Assembly: GCA_902551985.1 (NCBI GenBank)
Contig: CACDFI010000001.1
Span: forward strand, 209,404 to 273,403
Length of the DNA: 64,000 nucleotides
Reading direction: 5' to 3'
DNA from: an uncultured Pelagibacteraceae bacterium
GTDB lineage: Bacteria; Pseudomonadota; Alphaproteobacteria; Pelagibacterales; Pelagibacteraceae
Shown here: positions 32,588 to 44,030 of the stretch, piece by piece
Position numbering within the stretch: position 1 is the stretch's first letter
How the letters are laid out: each line of letters opens with the position of its first letter
Translations under genes and position numbers: made by a program
The notes under the pieces: model-generated
What the model saw: only the letters and a program-made list of their open reading frames with translations
Told to the model about the DNA's origin: nothing
The model's database searches: none

Positions 32588-35169
32588 TAAACCAAATTAT
32601 CATCTAATTTGATTGCGGAAACAACCTTTTCATCACCAGTTAGTTTAATGATTCTTACACCCTGGGTATTTCTACCAGCAATCCTTATTTCTTTAACTGC
32701 GGTTCTTATAACTCTTCCTTTATTCGTGGAAATTAAAATTTGATCCCCTTCAAAGACTGGGAAAGATGATGAGACGTTTCCGTTTCTAGGTGAGTTAACA
32801 ATGCCTATTATACCTTTGCCACCACGATTTGTAACTCTAAAATCATAATGTGATGTTCTTTTGCCGTAACCATTTTCAGTAATTGATAAAATAAATTTTT
32901 CTTTTGCTTTAAACTCAGATTTTTCATCTTTAGTTTTGCTTTTACTTTTTTTAATATCATCATTATCAATTATTGATAATGAAACTATTGTATCTTTTTC
33001 TGCAAGGTTGATGCCTCGTATTCCTTTTGAGGACCTTCCTTTAAATACTCTTAGTTTTTTTGACTCAAACCTTATGCATTTTCCAAATTTTGTATTAAGC
33101 ATAATATCTTGATTGTCTGTGCATATTTTTACCCCAATAATTTTGTCATCAGAATCTAATTTCATTGCAATTTTTCCTGATGCATTTATGGAAGTAAAAT
33201 CATCTAAATTATTTTTTCTTATCTTCCCTTTGCTTGTTGCAAAAATTATATGCATATTTTTTTTATCTATACCTTCATCTGGGAAAGGCATAATAGAACT
33301 AATAGATTGATGATTTTTTAGTGGTAAAATATTAAAAAGTGATTTTCCTTTTGAGGAAGCAGATCCTTCAGGAATTTTCCATGCTTTAACTTTATAAGCT
33401 AGTCCCTCTGTTGAAAAAAATAAGAGAGATGTATGAGTATCAACGGACAAAGTTTGAACCACTGAGTCTTCTTCTCTTGTTTTAATACCAGTCTTCCCTT
33501 TTCCACCTCTTTTTTGTTGTTTAACTCCACTTAAAGCACCCCTTTTTATATATCCTTGTAAGGTTATTGTAATTATTACAGACTCCTTTTGAATTGTTTC
33601 CTCTATGTCATAATTTAAAACTGCATCAATAATTTTTGTCCTTCTTGGAGATGAAAATTTGTCTTTTATTGTTTGAAGATCATTACTAATTACCTTCAAT
33701 AACTCATTTTTTGAATTTATAATTTTTTTATAATTAGAAATTTCCTGAGCTAATTTTTTTATTTCAACTTCAATTTCATTAATTCCAATAGCAGTTAATT
33801 TTTGTAATCTTAATTCTAATATTGAAATTACTTGATTAATTGAAAGAATGTATTTTCCTTTATAGTTTTTGGTGTCAACAAGTTTAATAAGCTTTGAAGC
33901 TTTACTTATTTTCCAGGTAGTTTTTAAAAGAGTATTTTTTGCTTCCTCTGGATTTTTCGAGGATCTAATTATTTTAATTACTTTATCAATGTTTTCTACA
34001 CTAACTGACAATCCTAATAAAATATGAACTCTCTCCTCTGCTTTTTGAAGATCAAATTTAGTTCTTTTTATAATTACATCTTCTCTAAATTTTAAAAAGT
34101 TTTCTAAAAAATCTTTAAGAGTACATGTTTTTGGTTTTTGATCTACTATTGCTAAAGAATTAAAACCAAATGAAGATTCTATTGAGGTGTATTTATAAAG
34201 TTGTCTTTTTACAGTTTCTGGTTCAACATTTCTTCTTAGATCAATAGATACTCTTATACCTTCACTATTTGACTCATCTCTAATATCACTTATGCCCTCT
34301 ATTTTTTTATCTCTTACTAATTCTGCAATTCTCTCATTTAAATTAGCTTTATTAATTTGATACGGGATTGATGTAATAATAAGCCTATCTTTTCCATTTT
34401 TTAAATTTTCAACAGATATTTCTCCACGTATTTTAAATGAGCCTCTTCCTGTTTTGTATCCTTGTTTAATAATATCTTTACCAATTATTACGCCTCCAGT
34501 TGGAAAATCTGGTCCTGGCACATGTTTCATTAATTCGTTTATTTTAATATCTTTGTTTTTGATTAATGCTAGTGTTGCATCAACCACTTCTCCTAAATTA
34601 TGTGGTGGTATACTTGTTGCCATTCCAACAGCTATTCCTCCTGCACCATTTACTAAAAGATTTGGATATTGAGCGGGCAAAACTGTTGGTTCTTGCTCAG
34701 TTTCATCATAATTGCTTTTGAATGAAACTGTATTTTTTTCAATATCATCAATTAGAAACTGCGAAACTTTTGCTAATTTTGTTTCTGTATATCTCATAGC
34801 TGCTGGTGGATCTCCATCAATTGAGCCAAAATTCCCTTGACCATCTACTAATGGAACACTCATTGAGAACTCTTGGACCATTCTAACTAGAGCATCATAA
34901 ACTGCTTGATCACCATGCGGATGATATTTACCTATAACGTCACCAACAATTCTTGCTGATTTTCTAAATTGTTTAGACCAGTCAAAACCACCTTTGTGCA
35001 TTGCATATATAATTCTTCTATGAACTGGTTTTAAGCCATCTCTTATATCAGGTAATGCCCTACTTACTATCACGCTCATTGCATAAGACAGATAGGATGA
35101 ACTCATCTCATCGTACATTGAGATTGGTTTAATATTATTATTTACTTTTGAGATTTCGTTTTTTTCCAT
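32587..35169 (-). CDS. gyrA: DNA gyrase subunit A
   Basis: An 860-residue type II topoisomerase subunit. The active-site tyrosine is Y127 in [13 protein letters not shown], the breakage-reunion domain has [17 protein letters not shown] and [20 protein letters not shown], and the C-terminal beta-pinwheel carries the GyrA box QQKRGGKG and later repeat blades. The position equivalent to E. coli Ser83, a quinolone-contact site, is glutamine here (Q88); Asp87 is conserved (D92). It follows ssb by 5 nt. Confidence 0.97.
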   Translation of the reverse strand: MEKNEISKVNNNIKPISMYDEMSSSYLSYAMSVIVSRALPDIRDGLKPVHRRIIYAMHKGGFDWSKQFRKSARIVGDVIGKYHPHGDQAVYDALVRMVQEFSMSVPLVDGQGNFGSIDGDPPAAMRYTETKLAKVSQFLIDDIEKNTVSFKSNYDETEQEPTVLPAQYPNLLVNGAGGIAVGMATSIPPHNLGEVVDATLALIKNKDIKINELMKHVPGPDFPTGGVIIGKDIIKQGYKTGRGSFKIRGEISVENLKNGKDRLIITSIPYQINKANLNERIAELVRDKKIEGISDIRDESNSEGIRVSIDLRRNVEPETVKRQLYKYTSIESSFGFNSLAIVDQKPKTCTLKDFLENFLKFREDVIIKRTKFDLQKAEERVHILLGLSVSVENIDKVIKIIRSSKNPEEAKNTLLKTTWKISKASKLIKLVDTKNYKGKYILSINQVISILELRLQKLTAIGINEIEVEIKKLAQEISNYKKIINSKNELLKVISNDLQTIKDKFSSPRRTKIIDAVLNYDIEETIQKESVIITITLQGYIKRGALSGVKQQKRGGKGKTGIKTREEDSVVQTLSVDTHTSLLFFSTEGLAYKVKAWKIPEGSASSKGKSLFNILPLKNHQSISSIMPFPDEGIDKKNMHIIFATSKGKIRKNNLDDFTSINASGKIAMKLDSDDKIIGVKICTDNQDIMLNTKFGKCIRFESKKLRVFKGRSSKGIRGINLAEKDTIVSLSIIDNDDIKKSKSKTKDEKSEFKAKEKFILSITENGYGKRTSHYDFRVTNRGGKGIIGIVNSPRNGNVSSSFPVFEGDQILISTNKGRVIRTAVKEIRIAGRNTQGVRIIKLTGDEKVVSAIKLDDNLV

Positions 35170-35174
35170 ACTAG

Positions 35175-35624
35175 TTAAAATGGAATATCATCATCTAAAT
35201 CACTTTGGGCTGGTGTAGGACTATCATCAAAGTTTTGTTTGTTATCTTGTGATCCAATATTATTTTGATTGCCACCACCTAACATTGTTAAAGACGAGTT
35301 GTAACCTTGTATAAGAATTTCAGTTGAATACTTATCTTGTCCGCTTTGTTCGTCTTTCCATTTTCTGGTTGAAAGTTGACCCTCAACGTATACTTGTGCT
35401 CCTTTTTTTAAATACTGTTGAACAACATTAACTAATCCTTCGTTAAAAACAACGATTCTATGCCATTCAGTTTTTTCTTTTTTTTCACCTGTGTTTTTAT
35501 CTTTCCAGGATTGACTGGTTGCTAGACTTAATCTGGCTACACTTTTTCCATTAACCATTTGTTTAACTTCTGGATCTGCGCCTAAACGACCAATTAATAA
35601 TACTTTATTTAAACTACCAGCCAT
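35175..35624 (-). CDS. ssb: single-stranded DNA-binding protein
   Basis: A 149-residue SSB: an OB-fold beginning [21 protein letters not shown], with [23 protein letters not shown] and a Gln/Asn-rich linker, ending in the acidic tip DLDDDIPF that recruits partner proteins. It is divergent from uvrA across an 80-bp gap and upstream of gyrA on the same strand. I saw no LexA-type GTTC-N7-GTTC operator in that gap. Confidence 0.97.
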   Translation of the reverse strand: MAGSLNKVLLIGRLGADPEVKQMVNGKSVARLSLATSQSWKDKNTGEKKEKTEWHRIVVFNEGLVNVVQQYLKKGAQVYVEGQLSTRKWKDEQSGQDKYSTEILIQGYNSSLTMLGGGNQNNIGSQDNKQNFDDSPTPAQSDLDDDIPF

Positions 35625-35704
35625 AATATTTTATTATTTAGAATGTTTATTATAACACTTATTGACCTGAATATTGATTTTATTAAATTAAAGCAACAAA
35701 AATT

Positions 35705-38581
35705 ATGCTCAAAAAGATAGTTATTAAGGGTGCAAAAGAGCACAATTTAAAGAATATTACACTCGAGATTCCAAAAGAAAAATTTGTCGTGATTACAGGA
35801 TTATCTGGGTCTGGTAAATCATCATTAGCATTTGATACAGTCTACGCAGAAGGGCAACGAAGATATGTTGAAAGTTTGTCTGCATACGCAAGGCAATTTC
35901 TGGATAAAATGAAAAAACCAAACGTAGATTTGATTGAAGGTTTAAGCCCTGCAATTTCTATTGAGCAAAAAAATACATCTAAAAATCCAAGATCTACTGT
36001 AGCAACAGTCACAGAAATTTATGACTATATGAGAGTGCTTTATGCAAGAGCAGGCATACCCTACTCACCTTTTACAGGTTTGCCAATTACTTCACAAACA
36101 ATTAGTCAAATAGTAGACAAAATAAAAACTCTTCCTAAAAAATCTACAATTTACTTATATGCTCCCGTTGTTAGAGGAAGAAAAGGAGAATATCGAAAAG
36201 ATATACTTGGTTATAAAAAAAGAGGATTTAGAAAAATTAAAGTAGATAATAAATTATATGATATTGATGAGGTTCCAGAATTAAATAAAAAACTTAAACA
36301 TGATATCTCTGTCTTAGTCGATAGGATAGTTCTAAATGCATCATTAGGTAATAGATTAGCAGAGAGTGTGGAAACAGCTGTAAATTTAGCGAATGGTCTT
36401 ATGTTTGTAGAGTATGAAGATGAAACGCTTCCAAAAAAATTTAGAAAAATTGAAAATTTAATTTTTTCAACGAAATTTGCATGTCCAGAAAGTGGTTTTA
36501 CCATTGAAGAGATTGAGCCTAGACTATTTTCTTTTAACAGTCCTTATGGTGCATGCGAAGAATGTGAAGGTATAGGAGTAAAATTAAATGTAGATCCTAA
36601 ATTGGTAGTACCAGATGAAAAAAAAACTATAGCAGATGGCGCAATTGAACCTTGGTCAAAATCATCTTCTTTATACTACGCTCAAACTTTAGCATCTATA
36701 GCAAAACATTATGGATTTTCGTTAAATGATAGATGGTCAAAATTACCAAAAAAAATTAAAGATGTAATTCTTTTTGGTTCAGACGATGAGGAAATAAAAT
36801 TTTCTTATGATGATGGGTATGAAAAATATTCACATAAAAAAACTTTTGAGGGTGTAGTTAATAACTTAGAAAGAAGATTTTTAGAAACTGATAGCGATTG
36901 GAAAAGAGAAGAAATTTCACAGTATCAATCTGATACAAAATGCGAAAGATGTAATGGACACAGATTAAAAGATGAAGCTTTATGTGTAAAAATTAATGAA
37001 CTTAACATTAGTGAAGTAACTGAAAAATCAATTTACGATGCAAAAGAGTGGTTTAAATCTCTTGAAACTAAATTAGATAAAAGGCAATTAAAAATAGCAC
37101 AACACATACTTAAAGAAATTAACGAAAGATTAAACTTTTTGTTAAATGTTGGACTTGATTACCTAACATTATCTAGAGAATCTGGAACATTATCAGGAGG
37201 TGAAGCTCAAAGAATTAGATTAGCATCTCAAATAGGATCTGGATTAACTGGAGTATTATATGTTCTTGATGAACCATCTATAGGTTTGCACCAAAAAGAT
37301 AACGTAAAGTTAATTAATGCATTAAAAAGATTAAGAGATTTAGGAAATACTGTAATTGTGGTTGAACATGATACTGAAACAATGGAAAATGCTGACCATA
37401 TAATTGACCTTGGGCCTGAAGCTGGAAATAAAGGTGGAGAAGTAATAGCTCAAGGTTCTTATAAAGATATTCTTGATAATGACAAAAGTATTACTGGTAG
37501 ATACTTATCAAATAAGAGTTATATACCTATCCCACGAAATAGAAGATTAGCAAAAAATGGAAGATTTTTAGAAATTAATGGTGCAAGTGGTAATAATTTA
37601 AACAACGTGAATCTTAAAATCCCATTAGGAAGTTTCACATGTGTTACTGGTGTATCTGGTAGTGGTAAATCTACCCTAATACTTCAAACACTTTACAATG
37701 CTTTAAACCTTACTTTAAATAATAATAAATCCAGAAAAATACCTAAGCCATTTAGAGGTTTTAAGGGAATTGAATTAGTAGACAAAATTATTGACATTGA
37801 TCAATCACCAATTGGAAGAACTCCAAGATCAAATCCTGCTACTTATACAGGAGCTTTTGGACCTATAAGAGATTGGTTTACTAATTTGCCAGAGGCAAAA
37901 AGTAGAGGTTATAAACCTGGTAGATTTTCGTTTAATGTCAAAGGAGGTCGATGTGAAGCCTGTGAGGGAGATGGAGTAATAACATACGAGATGCACTTTT
38001 TACCTGATGTATACATAACTTGCGATGAATGCAAAGGTACAAGATATAATAGAGAAACATTAGAGATAAAATTTAAAGATAAAAGCATTGCAGACGTTTT
38101 AAATATGACTGTAGATGAAGGTTGTGAATATTTTGAAAATATTTCAAATATAAAGACTAAATTATTAACACTTAAAAAAGTTGGATTGGGCTATATAAAA
38201 ATTGGTCAGCAGGCAACTACTCTATCTGGTGGAGAAGCGCAAAGAATTAAGTTAGCAAAAGAGTTGTCAAAAAGATCAACAGGAAGAACTATTTATATAT
38301 TGGATGAACCAACTACTGGATTACATCAACATGATATTAAAAAACTGTTAGAAATACTCCATACTTTTGTTGCAACAGGAAATACAGTTGTAGTTATTGA
38401 ACACAACCTAGATGTAATAAAAACTGCAGATTATATTGTAGATATGGGCCCTGATGGTGGTGTGAAGGGTGGGAATATAATAGCTGAGGGGAAACCTGAG
38501 GAAATTATTAATGTTAAAGATAGCTATACTGGTAAATTTTTAAAACCATTATTAGATAATAAATTTAAAAAAACAGCTTAA
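35705..38581 (+). CDS. uvrA: excinuclease ABC subunit A
   Basis: A 958-residue UvrA, the damage-sensing ATPase of nucleotide excision repair. Two ABC modules are present with Walker A loops [12 protein letters not shown] (about 32-43) and [12 protein letters not shown], and signature motifs [13 protein letters not shown] and [13 protein letters not shown]. The zinc-binding cysteine pairs are retained ([19 protein letters not shown] with [10 protein letters not shown]). Length is normal. It is divergent from ssb, a widespread pairing. Confidence 0.97.
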   Translation: MLKKIVIKGAKEHNLKNITLEIPKEKFVVITGLSGSGKSSLAFDTVYAEGQRRYVESLSAYARQFLDKMKKPNVDLIEGLSPAISIEQKNTSKNPRSTVATVTEIYDYMRVLYARAGIPYSPFTGLPITSQTISQIVDKIKTLPKKSTIYLYAPVVRGRKGEYRKDILGYKKRGFRKIKVDNKLYDIDEVPELNKKLKHDISVLVDRIVLNASLGNRLAESVETAVNLANGLMFVEYEDETLPKKFRKIENLIFSTKFACPESGFTIEEIEPRLFSFNSPYGACEECEGIGVKLNVDPKLVVPDEKKTIADGAIEPWSKSSSLYYAQTLASIAKHYGFSLNDRWSKLPKKIKDVILFGSDDEEIKFSYDDGYEKYSHKKTFEGVVNNLERRFLETDSDWKREEISQYQSDTKCERCNGHRLKDEALCVKINELNISEVTEKSIYDAKEWFKSLETKLDKRQLKIAQHILKEINERLNFLLNVGLDYLTLSRESGTLSGGEAQRIRLASQIGSGLTGVLYVLDEPSIGLHQKDNVKLINALKRLRDLGNTVIVVEHDTETMENADHIIDLGPEAGNKGGEVIAQGSYKDILDNDKSITGRYLSNKSYIPIPRNRRLAKNGRFLEINGASGNNLNNVNLKIPLGSFTCVTGVSGSGKSTLILQTLYNALNLTLNNNKSRKIPKPFRGFKGIELVDKIIDIDQSPIGRTPRSNPATYTGAFGPIRDWFTNLPEAKSRGYKPGRFSFNVKGGRCEACEGDGVITYEMHFLPDVYITCDECKGTRYNRETLEIKFKDKSIADVLNMTVDEGCEYFENISNIKTKLLTLKKVGLGYIKIGQQATTLSGGEAQRIKLAKELSKRSTGRTIYILDEPTTGLHQHDIKKLLEILHTFVATGNTVVVIEHNLDVIKTADYIVDMGPDGGVKGGNIIAEGKPEEIINVKDSYTGKFLKPLLDNKFKKTA

Positions 38582-38615
38582 AAAATTAATTTAAAAATGA
38601 TATAAAATAAAATAA

Positions 38616-39218
38616 ATGTCTTCGATTCTACAATCTTTATCTAAAACAATTCATCTTTCTTTAGCATTATCAATTTTGCTTTTCCTGGGTTTATATTTTG
38701 GAAACGGTGGCTTTGATATAGATTTAGTTTTTTGGAGTTGGTTATTTAGATACATACATGTAATTGTAGCCATCATGTGGATAGGATTACTTTGGTATTT
38801 TAATTTTGTTCAAATACCTAATATGGCTAAAATTCCAGATGAACAAAAACCTGCTATTGGTAAAGTTATTGCTCCAGCTGCACTTTTTTGGTTTAGATGG
38901 GCAGCCTTGTTTACAGTAATATCTGGTCTTATATTGGCATACTTAAATGGGTATGTTCATCAAGCTATGACACTAGGCATTGGATCTGGTGGAGGTAAGG
39001 CTACAGCAATAGGTATTGGGATGTGGCTAGGAATTATAATGGCTTTTAATGTTTGGTTTGTTATTTGGCCTAATCAAAAAAAAGCTTTGGGTATTGTAAC
39101 AGTAGAACCTGACGTGAAAGCTAAGTCAGCAAAAACTGCAATGTTATTTTCTAGAACAAATACTTTACTATCGTTGCCAATGTTGTTATCGATGGTTGTA
39201 GCTCAAAACTTATATTAA
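38616..39218 (+). CDS. PuuD-like membrane protein without the cytochrome c domain
   Basis: A 200-residue protein with about five membrane segments, matching the membrane domain of PuuD-type urate hydroxylases: WSWLFRYIHVIVAIMWIGLLWYFNFVQ (about 40-66) and FWFRWAALFTVISGLILAYL, then WLGIIMAFNVWFVIWPNQKK. Full-length PuuD has a C-terminal cytochrome c domain; here the protein stops after the membrane part, so urate oxidation cannot be assumed. The conserved histidine in RYIHV could bind heme. It follows uvrA by 34 nt, and its stop codon shares the palindrome TTAA with the secF stop. Confidence 0.8.
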   Translation: MSSILQSLSKTIHLSLALSILLFLGLYFGNGGFDIDLVFWSWLFRYIHVIVAIMWIGLLWYFNFVQIPNMAKIPDEQKPAIGKVIAPAALFWFRWAALFTVISGLILAYLNGYVHQAMTLGIGSGGGKATAIGIGMWLGIIMAFNVWFVIWPNQKKALGIVTVEPDVKAKSAKTAMLFSRTNTLLSLPMLLSMVVAQNLY

Positions 39219-40108
39219 TCTTTTTCTTCTTTAACAATTGTTCTTTGGCTAACGTTTAGCGCAACCAAAATTGGATTAGCTATATATATTGATGAATATG
39301 TTCCAAATATTACACCTAAAATCATTGCTAAAGAAAAACCTTTAAGAATTTCACCACCAAATAAATATATAGATAATAAAGCTAGAAGAGTAGTTACTGA
39401 AGTAATTATTGTTCTTGATAATGTTTCATTAATAGAAATATTTGTTAATTCAAAAATTTTAATATCTGAATACTTTCTTAAATTTTCTCTAACTCTATCA
39501 AATATAACAACTGTGTCATTCATTGAATATCCAACTATAGTTAATACAGCGGCCACTATTGATAAATTAATTTCTAAAGAGAAAATAGAGAATATTCCTA
39601 ATGTTATAATTACATCATGAAATATTGCTAATATTGCTCCTAAGCTGAATTGCCACTCAAATCTAATCCAAATATACAACAACATTGCAGCTAAAGATAA
39701 GCTTATTGCAATAATTCCAGATTTAAGAAGTTCTGAACTTACTTTGGGTCCAACGTTTTCTACTCTTCTAAAATCGACATCACCTATAGAACTGGATAAT
39801 TTGTTTTGAATATTTTTAATAAATTCTGGATCGTTTGAATTTTGTTTTTCAAATTTAACAATAAAATCTGTTTCATTACCAAATTTTTTAACTGATACGT
39901 CTCCCAAATTCATTTGATTAAAACTATCTCTGATCATAGTTATATTATTAGTTTTATCAGTTGTTCTTAATTCAATTAAAGTTCCTCCTTTAAAGTCAAC
40001 ACCATAATTCAAACCTTTAATAATAAGAAATATTAAGGAAGTTGTTATTAAAATGAGAGATAAAATATTAAATTTTCTATAGAATTTGTTAAAGGAAATA
40101 TTATTCAT
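39215..40108 (-). CDS. secF: protein translocase subunit SecF
   Basis: A 297-residue RND-type partner of SecD: YGVDFKGGTLIELRT near the start, six membrane helices, FRRVENVGPKVSSELLKSG before helix 2, and the conserved VGYSMNDTVVIFDRVRENLRK. SecDF draws exported proteins to the periplasmic side using the proton motive force. It begins directly after secD (no gap) and is the last gene of the yajC-secD-secF run. Confidence 0.97.
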   Translation of the reverse strand: MNNISFNKFYRKFNILSLILITTSLIFLIIKGLNYGVDFKGGTLIELRTTDKTNNITMIRDSFNQMNLGDVSVKKFGNETDFIVKFEKQNSNDPEFIKNIQNKLSSSIGDVDFRRVENVGPKVSSELLKSGIIAISLSLAAMLLYIWIRFEWQFSLGAILAIFHDVIITLGIFSIFSLEINLSIVAAVLTIVGYSMNDTVVIFDRVRENLRKYSDIKIFELTNISINETLSRTIITSVTTLLALLSIYLFGGEILKGFSLAMILGVIFGTYSSIYIANPILVALNVSQRTIVKEEKD

Positions 40109-41662
40109 TTATAATAACTGCTCCTTTTCTTTATTTTTAACCACATATAAAGAAGTTAGTAATCTAGCTATAAAATATACAGAGAATAACGTTGTCAATA
40201 TTCCAACTCCCAATGTTACTGAGAAACCTTTTACAGGACCTGAGCCCATAAAAAATAATATAAAGGCAGCAATTAACGTTGTGATGTTGGCGTCTAAGAT
40301 TGTTGTTCTTGACTTTGTATAACCAGCATCAAATGCAATAATAGGATTTTTTTCACTTTTAGTTTCTTCTTTTATACGCTCGAAAATTAAAACATTTGCA
40401 TCTACTGCCATACCTACAGTTAAAATTATTCCCGCGATACCAGGCAAAGTCAAAGTTGCCTCGAATAATGTAAGAATTCCAATTAATAAAAATAGGTTTG
40501 TAATTAAGGCTAAATTGGCAATTAATCCGAATGCTCTATATTTGTAAATCATAAATATAATAACTAGCAAGAAACCAATAATCAAAGATAGTATTCCTGC
40601 ATCAATTGAGTCTTGACCTAAGTCAGGACCAACAGTTCTTTCTTCAATAATATTTAAAGGTGCTGGCAAAGCACCCGATCTAAGCAATAAAGCAAGATCA
40701 GTAGCTGATTGAAATGTAAAGTTTCCAGAAATTTGACCAGATCCTCCAACTATGGGTTCTCTTACAGTTGGTGCGCTGATTATTTTGCCATCTAAAATAA
40801 TTGCTAATTGTTTGCCCACACCTGTGCTGGTAGCTTTTCCAAATTTTTTCGCACCTACTCTATCTAAGCTAAATGAAACTACTGTTTCATTAGTTTGTGA
40901 ATTCATAGTAGGTTTTGCATCTACTAAATTATCACCACTTAGAATTATTCTTTTACTTACAATTGCCTCTCTATCTTCATCTTCAAATGATAATTTTTCA
41001 GTTCCAAAAGATTCTTCGCTATTTTGTGTAATAAATTGAAATGTAAGATTGGCTGTCTTTCCTAACAATGATTTGATCCTGTTGGGATCGTCTAATCCTG
41101 GTAACTCGACAAGAATACGGTCATTACCTCTTTTAAGTATATTTGGTTCATTAGTTCCAACTTCATCAACTCTTCTTCTTACGATTTCAATTGCTTGATC
41201 AAGGGATGCATTTTTTAATAAAACTAATCCATATCTTGAATAATTAAGATTAAACAAATTATTATTTTCAATAACATCAAATTCATGAGATTTGTAACTC
41301 TGATAGTATTGGTTAATATCACTTTCCTTATCATTTAGTAATTTTGATACTTGTTCAAGATCTTGTTCTTTTGCTTCAAAAGTAATGATATCTCCATTTA
41401 AAGAAAAATTCTTCAAGCTTATTTCTTTATCCTTAAAATATCTTTTCAACTCAATAATTTTTGCCTGTAGTCTCTGAGTAATCACGGGTCGATTGTCAAT
41501 TTCAAGCAACAAGTATGAGCCTCCTTGAAGGTCCAAACCTAAATTTATGTTTTTTGAAAAAAATCTATCATCTAATTTTGTAAAATTTGAAAGAGCAAAA
41601 TATGAAAAAATTATCGTAAAAATAATTACTGATATTATCCGTAATTTTGAAAAGTATAACAC
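40109..41662 (-). CDS. secD: protein translocase subunit SecD
   Basis: A 517-residue SecD with NLGLDLQGGSYLLLEID at the start, the periplasmic domain with VRRRVDEVGTNEPNI and ILVELPGLDDPNRI, SGALPAPLNIIEERTVGPDLG before helix 2, and VGMAVDANVLIFERIKEE in the membrane domain. All are standard. It lies 12 nt after yajC. Confidence 0.97.
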   Translation of the reverse strand: MLYFSKLRIISVIIFTIIFSYFALSNFTKLDDRFFSKNINLGLDLQGGSYLLLEIDNRPVITQRLQAKIIELKRYFKDKEISLKNFSLNGDIITFEAKEQDLEQVSKLLNDKESDINQYYQSYKSHEFDVIENNNLFNLNYSRYGLVLLKNASLDQAIEIVRRRVDEVGTNEPNILKRGNDRILVELPGLDDPNRIKSLLGKTANLTFQFITQNSEESFGTEKLSFEDEDREAIVSKRIILSGDNLVDAKPTMNSQTNETVVSFSLDRVGAKKFGKATSTGVGKQLAIILDGKIISAPTVREPIVGGSGQISGNFTFQSATDLALLLRSGALPAPLNIIEERTVGPDLGQDSIDAGILSLIIGFLLVIIFMIYKYRAFGLIANLALITNLFLLIGILTLFEATLTLPGIAGIILTVGMAVDANVLIFERIKEETKSEKNPIIAFDAGYTKSRTTILDANITTLIAAFILFFMGSGPVKGFSVTLGVGILTTLFSVYFIARLLTSLYVVKNKEKEQLL

Positions 41663-41674
41663 TTTTTTGTTATG

Positions 41675-41959
41675 TTATTTTTTTGGTTCGATGGAACTTA
41701 CTAAACTTTGTATGCCAGTTGCTCTAACAACTTCTACATTTACATTATCAGAAATTTTTACTTCAACTTTTTCGTTATCTATAATTCTCTCAACTGTGCC
41801 AAGTATGCCGCCAGATGTGATAACCTTATCACCTCTTTTAAGAGCTTCTACCATAGCTTTGTGGTCTTTAACTTTTTTTTGTTGAGGTCTAATTAAGAAA
41901 AAATAGAAAATTACAAAAATTAAAATTAAAGGTATAAATTGTCCAATTCCAGCATCCAT
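41675..41959 (-). CDS. yajC: Sec translocase accessory protein YajC
   Basis: A 94-residue protein: a single N-terminal membrane helix (FIPLILIFVIFYFFLIRPQQKK), then the small domain HKAMVEALKRGDKVITSGGILGTVERI, the YajC signature. It precedes secD as usual. The genes surE, pcm and a LysM/M23 peptidase, commonly placed between serS and yajC in alphaproteobacteria, are absent; only 54 bp separate yajC from serS. Confidence 0.96.
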   Translation of the reverse strand: MDAGIGQFIPLILIFVIFYFFLIRPQQKKVKDHKAMVEALKRGDKVITSGGILGTVERIIDNEKVEVKISDNVNVEVVRATGIQSLVSSIEPKK

Positions 41960-42013
41960 AACGTATATAATTTGTTAAGGCTATTTATCTTATCTTATAT
42001 TCAAACTCAACTC

Positions 42014-43273
42014 TTAATTGATGGAAATTTTGTCTATATTAGGCATATATGGCTTTAGAACTTCAGGTATTAAAATTGAACCATCTTTAGTTTGATAATT
42101 TTCCATTATTGCTATCATTGTACGTCCAACTGCCAACCCGCTACCATTTAATGTTCCTAAAAACTCTTTAGAATTGTTTTTATCTTTGTATCTTGCTTTC
42201 ATCCTTCTTGCTTGGAATGATCCACAAGAGGAACAACTAGAAATTTCTCTATATCTATTTTCAGAAGGGAGCCAAACCTCAATGTCATACGTTTTTTCGG
42301 CGCTAAAACCCATATCACCAGTACATAAAATGATTTTCCTATATGGAAGCTTTAACTCATCTAAAATCATAGTAGCTGAATTAGACATACGCTCTAACTC
42401 ATCTGTACATTTATCATTTTCAACTATGCTAACTAATTCAACTTTATAAAATTGATGTTGTCTAATCATGCCTTTTGTATCTTTGCCGTAACTACCTGCC
42501 TCTTTTCTAAAACATGGGGTTGAAGCAACAACTCTAATTGGTAGATCATCCTTATTTATAATTTGGTTTTTTACTATATTCGTTAAAATAACTTCTGCAG
42601 TTGGAATCAAAAACTTTCTTCCTTCATCAGCATCTAATTTAATTTCAAATTGATCATTTTCAAATTTTGGTAATTGCCCAGTTCCATACATAGTCTCATC
42701 GGTAGCTATTAATGGAGGTGATATTTCAGTGTAACCATTTTTTTGTGTATGAGTATCTATCATAAAATTTGATAGAGCTCTTTCGAGTTGAGCTAATTGT
42801 TTTTTTACAAATACAAACCTAGAACCTGTGGTTTTTGTGGCTAAATCAAAATCAAGCATATTCAGATTTTCACCTAATTCGAAGTGGGTTTTTGGTTTAA
42901 AATCAAACTCTTTAATTTCACCTTTTTTTTCAATCTCTACATTAGCATTTTCATCATGACCAATTGGAACATCGCTTAAAGGTAAGTTTGGTATTGATGA
43001 CAATATGCTATCAATTTGGCTCTGCAAGTTTGATTGATTTTTGTTAATTTCTATAATTTTTACAGAGAGTTCTTTTGATTTTTCAAATAATTTTTGGTCT
43101 TTAGATTTTGAAATAGTTTTTTTTTCCATTTCAAGAGTTTCTTTTTCTTGGATAAGCTTTCTATTCTGTTCATCAAGACTTATAATGTTATCAAGATCTG
43201 TATCGATATTACGATTTTTAAGTTTTTCCTTAAAATTATTAAAGTCTTTTCTAATATCTTTAATATTGTGCAT
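42014..43273 (-). CDS. serS: serine-tRNA ligase
   Basis: A 419-residue class II synthetase with the N-terminal long coiled-coil arm (about 25-105, lysine/glutamate rich) that grips the tRNA-Ser variable arm. The catalytic core has GTGQLPKFEND, LIPTAEVILTN, TPCFRKEAGSYGKDTKGMIRQHQF (motif 2) and LNGSGLAVGRTMIAIMENYQ (motif 3). It overlaps tatC by 14 nt. Confidence 0.97.
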   Translation of the reverse strand: MHNIKDIRKDFNNFKEKLKNRNIDTDLDNIISLDEQNRKLIQEKETLEMEKKTISKSKDQKLFEKSKELSVKIIEINKNQSNLQSQIDSILSSIPNLPLSDVPIGHDENANVEIEKKGEIKEFDFKPKTHFELGENLNMLDFDLATKTTGSRFVFVKKQLAQLERALSNFMIDTHTQKNGYTEISPPLIATDETMYGTGQLPKFENDQFEIKLDADEGRKFLIPTAEVILTNIVKNQIINKDDLPIRVVASTPCFRKEAGSYGKDTKGMIRQHQFYKVELVSIVENDKCTDELERMSNSATMILDELKLPYRKIILCTGDMGFSAEKTYDIEVWLPSENRYREISSCSSCGSFQARRMKARYKDKNNSKEFLGTLNGSGLAVGRTMIAIMENYQTKDGSILIPEVLKPYMPNIDKISIN

Positions 43274-44030
43274 TTTTTTCTTCTAATTTTTTTTCAATTA
43301 TTCCTACTGATATTATTGATAATTCATATAAAATTAATAATGGAATTCCCAAACCTATTTGTGTAATTGGATCAGGAGGTGTTAGTACTGCAGCTGCTGC
43401 AAATATAATAACAACCACATATTTTCTTCTCTCTTTAAGAAAAGTTGAGTTAACAACACCAATTCTGGCCAATAAACTTAATACTACTGGTAATTGAAAA
43501 CTTAATCCAAATGCAAAAATAAGCTTCATAACTAATGATAAATATTCGTTAACTTTAGCCTCCAGTTGTATTGGTAAATTTGTAGCTGCACCTAAACTTT
43601 CAAAAGATAAAAAAAACTTTATAGCAAGTGGCATTATCAAATAATAAACAAGCATGCCACCAAGTAAAAATAAAATAGGAGTTACTACAAGATATGGCAT
43701 TATGGCTTTCTTTTCATGGTTATAAAGACCAGGAGCAATAAATTTCCAAATTTGAATTAGTATAAATGGGCTTGTAACAAAAAATGCTGTAAAAAAAGAA
43801 ACTTTTAAATATGTTAAAAATGTTTCTTGAAGAGCGGTAAATATTAATCTTCTGTTTGCGTCGTCATCTTTTACTGCATTCGCATATGGTTCTACAAGAA
43901 AACCGTAGATGTATTCAGAAAAATAATAACAAATTACAAAGAGTACTGCTAAAAATATCAAAGAATTAATTAATCTTTTTCTTAACTCTGTTAAATGACT
44001 TATAAAACTTCCTTCTTTATCTTTACTCAT
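43260..44030 (-). CDS. tatC: twin-arginine translocase subunit TatC
   Basis: A 256-residue six-helix protein: SFISHLTELRKRLINSL at the start, FWKFIAPGLYNHEKKAI and the pattern FGLSFQLPVVLSLLARIG; AAVLTPPDPITQIGLGIPLLILYE is the strongly conserved TatC segment. It recognises twin-arginine signal peptides. It overlaps tatB by 8 nt and serS by 14 nt. Confidence 0.97.
   Translation of the reverse strand: MSKDKEGSFISHLTELRKRLINSLIFLAVLFVICYYFSEYIYGFLVEPYANAVKDDDANRRLIFTALQETFLTYLKVSFFTAFFVTSPFILIQIWKFIAPGLYNHEKKAIMPYLVVTPILFLLGGMLVYYLIMPLAIKFFLSFESLGAATNLPIQLEAKVNEYLSLVMKLIFAFGLSFQLPVVLSLLARIGVVNSTFLKERRKYVVVIIFAAAAVLTPPDPITQIGLGIPLLILYELSIISVGIIEKKLEEKNAQY

Noticed and set aside
35625..35704. 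LexA operator between ssb and uvrA
   Set aside because: No GTTC-N7-GTTC or similar dyad is present in the 80-bp gap.
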